From Candidatus Omnitrophota bacterium (GTDB lineage Bacteria > Omnitrophota > Gorgyraeia > Kaelpiales > Kaelpiaceae): 10,463 bases of DNA. Position numbers and translations under genes: made by a program. The notes below the pieces were generated by a model, which was not told the DNA's origin, did not search any database, and saw only the letters and a list, made by a program, of their open reading frames with translations. The stretch covers positions 1-10,463 of the forward strand of contig JAQUNS010000011.1 of the NCBI GenBank assembly GCA_028717465.1. The letters are read 5' to 3'. Below, in pieces: positions 1-6,323 of this stretch. The stretch's first letter is position 1, and every line of letters begins with the position of its first letter.

Positions 1-157
1 AATCGTTGCCAGAATGGGAGTGCCGTACAAAGAAAGGGGCTGTTCGGTCATTACTATTATTATTGACGCTGACACTGATCAGCTTGGCGCTTTAACCGGA
101 AAGCTTGGCAGGATAAGCGGCCTTTCGGTGAAATCCGCTTTAAGTAAAGGTAAATAA
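1..157 (+). CDS. TM1266-type iron-only hydrogenase system regulator, C-terminal part
   Basis: Reading from base 2, the window opens inside a gene and gives about 51 residues before TAA at 155-157. The peptide contains ARMGVPYKERGCSVITIII, then DADTDQLGALTGKLGRISG, then LSVKSALSKGK. This matches the C-terminal half of the small (about 80-90 residue) ACT-like proteins known as TM1266 or 'putative iron-only hydrogenase system regulator', which typically contain GRMG(I/V)PY and LTGKLGRI..VSVK. These proteins are found next to hydE/hydF/hydG and are presumed regulatory; the mechanism and ligand are not established to my knowledge. The stop codon is only 3 bases before hydF, so the genes are probably co-transcribed. 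The start lies outside the window. Identification rests on motif recall plus the neighbouring hyd genes. Confidence 0.85.
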   Translation, partial: IVARMGVPYKERGCSVITIIIDADTDQLGALTGKLGRISGLSVKSALSKGK

Positions 158-160
158 TCC

Positions 161-1429
161 ATGAAGACAACGCCTAAATCTTTAAGGTTGCAGATAGGAA
201 TTTTCGGACGTACCAATGTGGGTAAGTCCAGCTTTTTAAATTTAGTTACCGGCCAAGATGTCTCAATTACTTCAGACCAGCCCGGCACGACTACCGATGT
301 TGTCGAAAAAGTCATGGAACTTCTTCCGGTAGGGCCTGTTGTCTTTTTAGATACAGCCGGATTAGACGACAGATCTTTTTTAGGAGAGAAGAGGCTGAAA
401 AAAACAGAAAAAATATTTAATCGCTCTGAAATAATAGTTCTAATTGTAGAACCGGATATCTGGACAAATTACGAACAGAGAGTTTTTCAGGAATCATGCC
501 TCAGAGAAAGGCCGCTCATAATAGTCGTCAATAAAGTAGATATCAATTCTGTTTCGGATAAGTTTATTGGTTTTATTGAATCCAAAACAAAAAATTTTAT
601 TTTAGTTTCCAGCACCGATTCTAAAAACAGAGACAGATACCTAGCTCCGTTTAAAGAACTTCTGTTAAAATTATGCCCGGATAATTTTCTAAAAACCCCG
701 CCCATACTCAACGATCTTATCCCCAAAGGTGGTGTTGCAGTTTTAATTGTTCCGATAGACTTAGAAGCGCCCAAGGGCAGGATTATCCTTCCTCAGGTCC
801 AGGCTATCAGGGATGCTTTAGACGGAAATCAGGCTGCTCTGGTGGTTAAAGAGAGCGAGTATCTTGAGGTTTTAAACAAGTTTTCCGTCAGGCCTGACAT
901 TGTTGTCTGTGATTCCCAGGTAGTTGATTTTATGATTAAAAATACTCCGGCTGATATCCCGGCTACGACTTTCTCGATATTGTTTTCACGTTACAGAGGA
1001 GATATAGCTCAGGAGATAAAAGGTGTTTTAACAATAGATAATTTAAACCCAGAAGACAGGATTTTAATAGCAGAAGCATGTTCTCACCATCCCATAGAAG
1101 ATGATATCGGCAGAGTCAAGCTGCCTAAATGGTTGAGCGAATATCTTGGTTTTAATGTGCGATGGGACAGCTGCGCAGGCAGGGATTACCCTGAAAACTT
1201 TCAGAGTTATAAACTGATAATTCACTGCGGTGCCTGTATGATTACCAGATATGAGATGTTAAACCGCATAGAACAGGCCATTAAAGCAGGTGTTGCCATT
1301 ACGAATTACGGTATCTGCATATCTTATCTTAAAGGCGTCTTAGAGCGCGTTATTGCACCGATACCCGGGGCAGTCGATCTGTTTAATAATTATAAAAAGG
1401 AGTTTAAATATGGGGTTAAACGCAACTAA
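161..1429 (+). CDS. hydF: HydF, [FeFe]-hydrogenase H-cluster maturation GTPase
   Basis: HydF is the cytoplasmic GTPase and scaffold on which the 2Fe subcluster is assembled before transfer to apo-hydrogenase. The 422-residue product has the usual length and order. The N-terminal GTPase domain has a P-loop at residues 16-24 (GRTNVGKSS), the G3 motif DTAG at 64-67 and the G4 motif NKVD at 124-127. A middle dimerisation segment includes FSRYRGDI. The C-terminal iron-sulfur domain has C307-S-H309 and H355-C356-G-A-C359. The three cysteines match the cluster ligands known in the family (CxH...HCxxC). The start ATG follows the preceding stop by 3 bases, with AAAGG at 146-150 as a possible ribosome site. 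The 3' end overlaps hydG by 20 bases, which suggests translational coupling. All key residues are present, so it should be functional. Confidence 0.97.
   Translation: MKTTPKSLRLQIGIFGRTNVGKSSFLNLVTGQDVSITSDQPGTTTDVVEKVMELLPVGPVVFLDTAGLDDRSFLGEKRLKKTEKIFNRSEIIVLIVEPDIWTNYEQRVFQESCLRERPLIIVVNKVDINSVSDKFIGFIESKTKNFILVSSTDSKNRDRYLAPFKELLLKLCPDNFLKTPPILNDLIPKGGVAVLIVPIDLEAPKGRIILPQVQAIRDALDGNQAALVVKESEYLEVLNKFSVRPDIVVCDSQVVDFMIKNTPADIPATTFSILFSRYRGDIAQEIKGVLTIDNLNPEDRILIAEACSHHPIEDDIGRVKLPKWLSEYLGFNVRWDSCAGRDYPENFQSYKLIIHCGACMITRYEMLNRIEQAIKAGVAITNYGICISYLKGVLERVIAPIPGAVDLFNNYKKEFKYGVKRN
1396..1402 (+). promoter_or_regulatory. Ribosome binding site that sets the hydG start
   Basis: AAAGGAG lies 7 bases before ATG at 1410, inside the end of hydF. 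It decides between this ATG and an in-frame start at 1353 that would add 19 residues lying deeper inside hydF and without such a site. The resulting hydF-hydG overlap is 20 bases. Confidence 0.8.
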
Positions 1430-2906
1430 AACACTTAAGTGGGAGCAGTCCAGGATTAAAGAGCAGGAGATAAGCAAGTACCTTAAGGCCGGCCGCGATT
1501 TCATAGACGATTCTAAAATAGAGAGCATTTTAAAAAGAAATAAAACTCAAGATAAAAAAATCATATCGGATATAATTTCAAAATCACTCACCATCCAAAC
1601 TCTAACTATGGATGAGTCAGCTTACCTTCTTAACATAGAAGATAAAGATTTACTTGTGATGATGGAAGATGCTGCGCTCAAAGTGAAGAAAAAGGTTTAT
1701 GACAATAGGATTGTTACGTTCGCTCCTCTATATATGTCTAATATGTGCGTTAACGATTGTTTATATTGCGGATTTCGCAAATCCAATCTTTCAGCCCAGA
1801 GGCGATTACTCGGTAGAGAAGAGGTGGTAAAAGAGACAGAGGTTTTAGCCGGCTCTATCGGACATAAGAGGTTAATAGCAGTTTATGGCGAACATTATTT
1901 AACCGATACAGACTATATTGAAGAAACGCTGCGTGCTATTTACAGCGTGAAAGTGAAAACCAAAAATGGTTTTGGAGCTATCCGGCGGGTGAATATCAAT
2001 GCCGCCCCTCTTGCGATAGCTGATTTAAAGAGACTCCATAATGCCGGTATCGGGACCTATCAGGTTTTTCAGGAGACCTACCACCATGCAACTTATGCTT
2101 CGGTTCATCCTCAGGATACTATCAAAGGGGATTATAGGTGGCGTCTTTACTCTATGCACAGGGCTATGGAGGCAGGCGTAGATGATGTTGGCCTGGGAGT
2201 CTTGTTTGGGTTATACGACTGGAAATTTGATGTTATGGGCCTGGTTGCCCATACCAGGGATTTAGAAGAGAAATTTAAAATAGGAGCCCATACTATATCT
2301 TTTCCCCGTTTGGAGCCGGCCGAGAATACGCCTTTTACCGAAAATCCCATGTATAAAGTATCAGACGATGATTTCAAAAAGCTGATAACAGTTATACGTC
2401 TTGCGGTACCTCATACAGGCATGATTATAACTGCCCGGGAAAATTCCAAAATCAGAACAGAGGCCATTAGGCTGGGTATTACCCAGACCGATGCTTCAAC
2501 ACGCATAGGCGTAGGCTCCTATAGCGATAATTACTCAGATCAGGATGGTTCCAGGCAGCAGTTTTATCTTGGAGATACCAGGTCTTTGGACGAAGTCATA
2601 AGAGAGCTGGCCGGAATGGGCTATATTACGTCTTTCTGTACAGCCGGATACAGGTGCGGCCGTACCGGAGAGAATATCATGCGTCTTTTAAGGACCGGAG
2701 AGGAAGGAAAGTTTTGTAAGCTTAATGCTGTTTTAACTTTTCGTGAATGGCTGGACGATTTTGCAACCGAAGAGACCAGGAAGGTATCCGAGCCTTTACT
2801 GAGCAGAGAGATAAACGATATTAAACATCAAATGCCCGGCATCTATGAAGAGTTTGAAAGATATTACCACAGGATAAAAAATGGAGAGAGAGATCTTTAC
2901 TTCTGA
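1410..2906 (+). CDS. hydG: HydG, radical SAM tyrosine lyase of H-cluster maturation
   Basis: HydG cleaves tyrosine with SAM chemistry and makes the Fe(CO)2(CN)-cysteine synthon for the 2Fe subcluster. From ATG 1410 the product has 498 residues, normal for the family. The SAM-cluster motif is C113-VND-C117-LY-C120, followed by GFRKSN. A GE motif (VYGEHY) and the conserved stretch FQETYHHATYASVHP follow, the latter from the region that holds the dangler-iron histidine. PRLEPAENTP is also typical. The C-terminal auxiliary cluster normally uses CX2CX22C. Here the aligned positions are C410, G413 and C436, so the second cysteine is glycine, while an extra cysteine sits at 416 (CTAGYRC). Spacing of the outer two cysteines is exact, so this is a substitution rather than a frame error. 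The hydE start overlaps the hydG end by 26 bases. The family call is firm; full activity is less certain because of the changed motif. Confidence 0.95.
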   Translation: MGLNATKTLKWEQSRIKEQEISKYLKAGRDFIDDSKIESILKRNKTQDKKIISDIISKSLTIQTLTMDESAYLLNIEDKDLLVMMEDAALKVKKKVYDNRIVTFAPLYMSNMCVNDCLYCGFRKSNLSAQRRLLGREEVVKETEVLAGSIGHKRLIAVYGEHYLTDTDYIEETLRAIYSVKVKTKNGFGAIRRVNINAAPLAIADLKRLHNAGIGTYQVFQETYHHATYASVHPQDTIKGDYRWRLYSMHRAMEAGVDDVGLGVLFGLYDWKFDVMGLVAHTRDLEEKFKIGAHTISFPRLEPAENTPFTENPMYKVSDDDFKKLITVIRLAVPHTGMIITARENSKIRTEAIRLGITQTDASTRIGVGSYSDNYSDQDGSRQQFYLGDTRSLDEVIRELAGMGYITSFCTAGYRCGRTGENIMRLLRTGEEGKFCKLNAVLTFREWLDDFATEETRKVSEPLLSREINDIKHQMPGIYEEFERYYHRIKNGERDLYF

Positions 2907-3915
2907 CAATATCGATTTTGAGTTTACCGAGCAAGGCATAGAGTCTCTACTGGCCTGCAAAGAGAGTGAAAAAATTATTTCTTATGCCAATAACCTATGC
3001 CGGAAGAATTTTAGGGGCAGCGTTTGGATAAGAGGGTTAATTGAGTTCTCCAACTATTGCTGCCGCAACTGTTTATATTGCGGGCTCCGCCGTGACAATA
3101 AAAACATAAAACGCTACCGAATGAGCAGCGACGATATTTTAAAAACTGCAGAGACGATTATAAAAGAAGGCATCGAAACAGTAGTTCTACAGTCCGGAGA
3201 CGATCTTTATTACTCTAGATACGAAATATCCGATATAATTAAAAAAATAAAAAAAATTAACCCGAAGCAAGCCCTAACGCTCTCTGTAGGAGAAAGAGAT
3301 CTTGACGATTATAAGTATTTTTTTGATGCCGGAGCAGATAGGTTTCTTATGAAGCACGAAACTTTCAGCGAGAATCTATATAATAAAATTCATCCGGGCC
3401 AGAGTTTCAAAGCAAGGATCAAGACTATAGAGTTATTGAAAAAGATAGGTTTTCAAACAGGTATAGGCAATATAATCGGACTTCCTTACCAGACCTTGAA
3501 AGACTTGGCAAAAGATATAATGTTTTACTATGATTTTCAACCCGACATGATAGGCTCAGGGCCATTTATACCCCAGGGCGATACTATTTTTAAAGATTTC
3601 AAATCTCCAAGCTGCGAGCTGGTGCTAAAGTGTTATGCCTTGGCCAGGATTGCGGTTAAAAGTGCCCAGATACCGGTCTCAACTGCTTCCTTAACTCTAG
3701 GCCAGGAGAAGTTTCAAATCTCTGCGCTAAAGTCAGGGTGTAACGTTGTAATGGCTGGCTTTACTCCTGAACATATCAGATTAAATTATAAAATATATGA
3801 TAACAGATTTAAACAGAGCCTATCTGGTATTAGAGATACTATAGAGAAAGCCGGATTTACCCCTGACTGCACTAGAGGGGATTCTTTAAATCTATTTAGT
3901 TCTGCCAGATTTTAA
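2881..3915 (+). CDS. hydE: HydE, radical SAM maturase of [FeFe]-hydrogenase
   Basis: HydE is a cytoplasmic radical SAM enzyme that works after HydG and processes its iron synthon during 2Fe-subcluster assembly. The 344-residue product has the usual length. The cluster motif is C60-CRN-C64-LY-C67, followed by [14 protein letters not shown], a hallmark of HydE (biotin-synthase-like fold). Later features are [22 protein letters not shown] and the glycine-rich [12 protein letters not shown]. The C-terminal second cluster seen in some homologues needs three cysteines, and only a single cysteine occurs in the last 35 residues, so that non-essential cluster is absent. ATG 2881 has AGGA at 2872-2875 just upstream and lies inside hydG, so coupled translation is likely. 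The 3' end overlaps the oppositely oriented pgk gene by 24 bases. Confidence 0.96.
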   Translation: MEREIFTSDNIDFEFTEQGIESLLACKESEKIISYANNLCRKNFRGSVWIRGLIEFSNYCCRNCLYCGLRRDNKNIKRYRMSSDDILKTAETIIKEGIETVVLQSGDDLYYSRYEISDIIKKIKKINPKQALTLSVGERDLDDYKYFFDAGADRFLMKHETFSENLYNKIHPGQSFKARIKTIELLKKIGFQTGIGNIIGLPYQTLKDLAKDIMFYYDFQPDMIGSGPFIPQGDTIFKDFKSPSCELVLKCYALARIAVKSAQIPVSTASLTLGQEKFQISALKSGCNVVMAGFTPEHIRLNYKIYDNRFKQSLSGIRDTIEKAGFTPDCTRGDSLNLFSSARF

Positions 3916-3948
3916 GGCTGCAACTCCCGGCAGAACTTTGCCCTCTAG
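3872..3948. repeat. Nested inverted repeats at the hydE/pgk convergence
   Basis: Two perfect inverted repeats are nested here. The inner arms are AGTTCTGCC (3898-3906) and GGCAGAACT (3929-3937), 9 base pairs around a 22-base loop. The outer arms are CTAGAGGG (3872-3879) and CCCTCTAG (3941-3948), 8 base pairs. The inner stem spans the hydE stop and the last pgk codons. The plus-strand inner stem is followed only by TTT and the minus-strand one by AAATAG, so neither direction has a proper U-tract. It may act as a shared mRNA 3' end structure for the convergent genes, but this is inference. Confidence 0.45.
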
Positions 3949-5169
3949 ATATTCCAAAGATGCTCCTCCTCCCGTTGATACATGGCTAAAATGATCCGCA
4001 AGCCCGAGCTGATTTATAGCTGCAGCGGTATCTCCTCCGCCAACTACCGTTGTTGCGCTTAATCCGGCTATGAAACGGGCTATCTCTTCTGTGCCTCTGG
4101 CAAAGGCTGCTATTTCGAACATACCTAGAGGCCCGTTCCAGACTACTGTTTCAGTCTCTAGGAGAGCTTCTTTTATAATTGCTATTGTTTTTGGCCCTAT
4201 ATCTATTGCCATCGTTCCTTCCGGAATGCTCTCTACTATTTGGGTGGCGGCATCAGCGGTTATCTCGTTTACAACAACATGGTCTATTGGCAGTATGATG
4301 TTTACACCTTTTTCTTGAGCAGCATTTAGTATCTCTCTTGCCAGCCCTATTTTATCATTTTCGACTTTGGAATTTCCTATCTCTTTACCCATCGCTGCCA
4401 GAAAAGTATATGCCATACCTCCGCCTATTATTATAGTATCTGCTAAATCCAGCAGATTGGTCAGGACCTCTATTTTGTCTGAAACCTTGGCGCCCCCTAA
4501 AATTGCACACAGAGGGCGTGACGGATTTTGCAAAATTCTGTCAAAATATTCTACTTCTTTGCCCATAAGGAATCCTGCGGCCGAAGGAAGGTGTTCTGCT
4601 ATTCCGGCTGTGGATGCATGCGCTCTATGTGCTGTGCCGAAGGCATCGTTAATATATACATCTGCCAGAGAAGCCAGAGCCCGGGCGAATCCGGGGTCAT
4701 TTGCCTCTTCTTCGTTATGGTACCTAAGGTTTTCCAGCATCATAATGCTTCCAGGTTTAAGCTGTTGTGCCATGCTGCGCACTTCTTCTCCTACGCAGTC
4801 CGGAGCCATTATTACCTCTTGGCCAAGAAGCCTGGATAAGTATTCGGCAACCGGTTTTAAGCTGTATTCTGGATTAGCTTGGCCCTTAGGGCGCCCTAGA
4901 TGGCTCATCAGTATTACGCTGGCACCTTGACTTAAGGCATATCTTATTGTTGGCAATGCAGCGGTTATTCTTGTATCATCAGCCACTTCACCGTTCTCCA
5001 GCGGTACGTTGAAATCAACCCTGACAATAACTCTCTTGCCTTGCAAGTTAATGCCCTCAATAGAAGGCATAGAATCAGCAAGCTTGCTTCTACGGGCAAA
5101 AGAACTCTTGTAGGTTGTTAACAGCAGGCAGAAAGACACCAAAACGGCAAAGACTTTTATTTTGAGCAT
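3892..5169 (-). CDS. pgk: Phosphoglycerate kinase with signal-like N-terminal extension
   Basis: This enzyme interconverts 1,3-bisphosphoglycerate plus ADP and 3-phosphoglycerate plus ATP in glycolysis and gluconeogenesis. The catalytic body is complete: RVDFNVPL at 50-57, SHLGRPKG at 89-96, then [26 protein letters not shown] at 377-384 and [14 protein letters not shown] near the end. The ATG at 5167-5169 is preceded by a strong AAGGAGG, giving 425 residues. Typical bacterial enzymes are about 390-400 residues and would start near M34 (codon 5068-5070), which has no evident ribosome site. Residues 1-33 have lysines at 3 and 5, a hydrophobic run from V6 to L17 and a polar end with S23-F-A25, which looks like a signal peptidase I site. 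The protein could therefore be exported, membrane-anchored or cleaved, or a second start could supply the cytosolic form. The enzyme identity is certain; the location is not. Confidence 0.96.
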   Translation of the reverse strand: MLKIKVFAVLVSFCLLLTTYKSSFARRSKLADSMPSIEGINLQGKRVIVRVDFNVPLENGEVADDTRITAALPTIRYALSQGASVILMSHLGRPKGQANPEYSLKPVAEYLSRLLGQEVIMAPDCVGEEVRSMAQQLKPGSIMMLENLRYHNEEEANDPGFARALASLADVYINDAFGTAHRAHASTAGIAEHLPSAAGFLMGKEVEYFDRILQNPSRPLCAILGGAKVSDKIEVLTNLLDLADTIIIGGGMAYTFLAAMGKEIGNSKVENDKIGLAREILNAAQEKGVNIILPIDHVVVNEITADAATQIVESIPEGTMAIDIGPKTIAIIKEALLETETVVWNGPLGMFEIAAFARGTEEIARFIAGLSATTVVGGGDTAAAINQLGLADHFSHVSTGGGASLEYLEGKVLPGVAALKSGRTK

Positions 5170-5177
5170 AATATTTG

Positions 5178-5184
5178 CCTCCTT
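5178..5184 (-). promoter_or_regulatory. Strong ribosome binding site for extended pgk start
   Basis: On the minus strand this reads AAGGAGG, 8 bases before the ATG at 5167-5169. It is among the clearest Shine-Dalgarno sites in the window and supports translation of the long form of pgk. A TTG further upstream at 5191-5193 lies before this site and is not a credible start. Confidence 0.85.
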
Positions 5185-5195
5185 CCCTTGCAAAT

Positions 5196-5224
5196 AATTT
5201 ATTATACTTGTTGTTTTCTGTCAA
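5196..5224 (-). promoter_or_regulatory. Putative pgk promoter
   Basis: On the minus strand a perfect -35 TTGACA (5219-5224) is followed after 17 bases by TAAATT (5196-5201), a 4 of 6 match to the -10 box. A perfect TATAAT (5201-5206) also occurs, but at a 12-base spacing that does not suit a sigma-70 promoter. The position just ahead of the pgk ribosome site makes a promoter here likely, though which -10 box is used is unclear. Confidence 0.5.
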
Positions 5225-5253
5225 TTTTAATATTTATAAAGCAATAGGTTGCG

Positions 5254-5282
5254 TTGACCTGGCTTATAAATTCTGTTACAAT
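5254..5282 (+). promoter_or_regulatory. Sigma-70-type promoter for tRNA-Lys
   Basis: TTGACC at 5254-5259 and TACAAT at 5277-5282 are separated by exactly 17 bases, 5 of 6 matches at each box. Transcription would start near 5289, about 15 bases before the mature tRNA-Lys. It diverges from the pgk promoter 30 bases away. Confidence 0.75.
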
Positions 5283-5303
5283 TTTTAATCATTTTGTTTT
5301 TAT

Positions 5304-5376
5304 GGGCCGTTGGCTCAACCGGCAGAGCAGGGGCCTCTTAAGCCCAAGGTTGCAGGTTCAAGTCCTGCACGGCCCA
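5304..5376 (+). tRNA. tRNA-Lys(CTT)
   Basis: A complete cloverleaf of 73 bases. The acceptor arms are GGGCCGT and ACGGCCC with discriminator A at 5376. The D stem is GCTC/GAGC, the anticodon loop CTCTTAA has anticodon CTT at 5337-5339, and the T arm is GCAGG-TTCAAGT-CCTGC. The outermost anticodon-stem pair is G5330 against A5346, a mismatch. The CCA tail is not encoded, since TTTT follows, so a CCA-adding enzyme is needed. The next tRNA starts 63 bases downstream and could be on the same transcript. Confidence 0.95.
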
Positions 5377-5439
5377 TTTTATTGATCGGATTTGCTTTTG
5401 CGGTTAAGCGACGCAGGCTATAAAGCTATCAGCTAAGAT

Positions 5440-5521
5440 GCCGAGGTGGCGGAATGGCAGACGCGCATGGCTTAGGACCATGTGGGTAACCCCCGTGCGG
5501 GTTCAAGTCCCGCCTTCGGCA
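5440..5521 (+). tRNA. tRNA-Leu(TAG)
   Basis: A class II tRNA of 82 bases. The acceptor arms GCCGAGG and CTTCGGC pair with one G-T wobble, and the discriminator is A at 5521. The anticodon arm is CATGG-CTTAGGA-CCATG with anticodon TAG at 5473-5475. A long variable arm (TGGGTAACCCCCGT) is typical for leucine tRNAs, and the T arm is GCGGG-TTCAAGT-CCCGC. CCA is not encoded. A TATAAA at 5419-5424 sits where a -10 box could be, but I see no good -35 box with it, so read-through from tRNA-Lys is an equal possibility. Confidence 0.96.
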
Positions 5522-5608
5522 TTTAATTATACCTAAAACAGGCTGGAAAAAATTTTAACAGGGTAATTTTATTAGGCTGCTGGCTTTAGAAAGTTTAATG
5601 AAGTTGTC

Positions 5609-5637
5609 TTGCTCATAAATAGCAATTTTGGTATAAT
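5609..5637 (+). promoter_or_regulatory. Sigma-70-type promoter before tRNA-Gly
   Basis: TTGCTC at 5609-5614 and a perfect TATAAT at 5632-5637 are separated by 17 bases. The start would be near 5644, leaving a leader of about 54 bases before tRNA-Gly. No clear promoter lies between tRNA-Gly and the following EIIA gene, so this one may also drive the PTS/yvcK operon. Confidence 0.7.
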
Positions 5638-5641
5638 AAAC

Positions 5642-5682
5642 ACCGCTTTTGTTAATTAAAGTCTGTCTAAATTGCGGTTTTT
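5642..5682 (+). terminator. Weak stem-loop with U-tract in the tRNA-Gly leader
   Basis: ACCGC at 5642-5646 can pair with GCGGT at 5674-5678, and the T run 5678-5682 follows or overlaps the stem. The stem is only 5 pairs with a 27-base loop, partly helped by TTT/AAA pairing. It resembles a weak intrinsic terminator or attenuator placed between promoter and tRNA. It could equally be chance in AT-rich sequence. Confidence 0.2.
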
Positions 5683-5697
5683 ATGTGTTTTGTTTAT

Positions 5698-5772
5698 GCG
5701 GGAGTAGCTCAGCGGTAGAGCATAACCTTGCCAAGGTTGGGGTCGCGGGTTCGAATCCCGTCTCCCGCTCCA
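5698..5772 (+). tRNA. tRNA-Gly(GCC) with encoded CCA
   Basis: A full cloverleaf. The acceptor arms are GCGGGAG and CTCCCGC, the D stem is GCTC/GAGC, the anticodon arm is TAACC-TTGCCAA-GGTTG with GCC at 5730-5732, and the T arm is GCGGG-TTCGAAT-CCCGT. The last T-stem pair is G-T. The discriminator is T5769, and CCA follows at 5770-5772, unlike the other two tRNAs here. The EIIA gene begins 61 bases further on. Confidence 0.97.
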
Positions 5773-5833
5773 TAGTGTTTTTGGAAAGAACATAATGGGT
5801 CGTGCGTTAACCTGAAAATGGCGGGCAATAAAA

Positions 5834-6304
5834 ATGAATATATCCGAACTGCTTACCGTCGATACGATAAAATTAAATTTTAGCGCTAAAGATAAAGAAG
5901 AGGTTATAGAACAGATGCTGGATATTTTAGTCAAAGCTAAAAAAATTTCAAAAACACATAAACCTAAAATACAGAAAGCCCTCATTGCCAGAGAGAACCT
6001 GGGCTCTACGGGTATAGGGCAGGGAGTCGGAATTCCTCATGCCAAAGACGATTGCATCAAGAAAATAACTGCTTGTTGCGCCATTGCCAAAAAAGGCATC
6101 GATTTCGATGCTTTAGACGGAGAGCCTGCCCAGATATTTTTTATGCTGCTGGCTCCCAAAGAAGCCACAGGAGAACACCTGAAAACTCTGGCCAAAATTT
6201 CAAGGTTGGTCAGGGCTAGATTTTTCCGTTCCTCACTCATTCAGTGCAAGACCCCAGATAACCTGCTCTCTATTTTGAAAAGAGAAGAAGGAGAGCTAGG
6301 ATAA
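5834..6304 (+). CDS. PTS EIIA domain protein, fructose/nitrogen (PtsN) type
   Basis: The 156-residue protein is a single PTS EIIA type-2 domain, the size of PtsN (EIIA-Ntr). The phosphorylated histidine is H69 in GVGIPHAK, preceded by the typical ALIARENLGSTGIGQG. The C-terminal part (FMLLAPKEATGEHLKTLAKISRL) is also characteristic. It accepts phosphate from HPr and either passes it to a sugar permease or, in PtsN-like proteins, regulates partners directly. No EIIB or EIIC gene is seen here, and HPr and Enzyme I genes lie downstream, so a regulatory role is more likely. It is cytoplasmic, with no membrane segment. The ribosome site is weak (GGCGGG at 5820-5825). It is 61 bases from tRNA-Gly without an evident promoter and 19 bases before yvcK. 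I leave the symbol blank because ptsN and other EIIA names cannot be separated from sequence alone. Confidence 0.9.
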   Translation: MNISELLTVDTIKLNFSAKDKEEVIEQMLDILVKAKKISKTHKPKIQKALIARENLGSTGIGQGVGIPHAKDDCIKKITACCAIAKKGIDFDALDGEPAQIFFMLLAPKEATGEHLKTLAKISRLVRARFFRSSLIQCKTPDNLLSILKREEGELG

Positions 6305-6323
6305 ATTTGCAGAGTCAATAGCG

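Noticed and set aside
487..774. Minus-strand reading frame inside hydF, and similar ones inside hydG, yvcK, GH57 and HPr
   Set aside because: All lie antisense to well-conserved genes and lack recognisable domains or ribosome sites.
1353..1409. Longer start for hydG at 1353
   Set aside because: It would extend the overlap with hydF to 77 bases and has no ribosome site, whereas ATG 1410 follows AAAGGAG at a good distance.
4070..4930. Plus-strand reading frames (4070-4318, 4367-4930, 4528-4839) opposite pgk
   Set aside because: They are antisense shadows of the clearly conserved pgk coding sequence and show no recognisable domains.
5106..5169. Lipoprotein signal at C14 of the pgk extension
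   Set aside because: The residue before the cysteine is phenylalanine (V-S-F-C), which does not fit a lipobox.
5170..5193. Longer pgk start at a TTG (5191-5193)
   Set aside because: It lies upstream of the strong ribosome site at 5178-5184, which would then be inside the coding region.
5201..5224. Promoter made of TTGACA and the perfect TATAAT ahead of pgk
   Set aside because: The spacing is 12 bases, too short for a sigma-70 promoter; a 17-base pairing with TAAATT is preferred.
5656..5985. Minus-strand reading frame of 109 residues containing GRRDSNPRPQPWQGYAL
   Set aside because: This is the antisense translation of tRNA-Gly, a well-known spurious protein in databases; it also overlaps the real EIIA gene.
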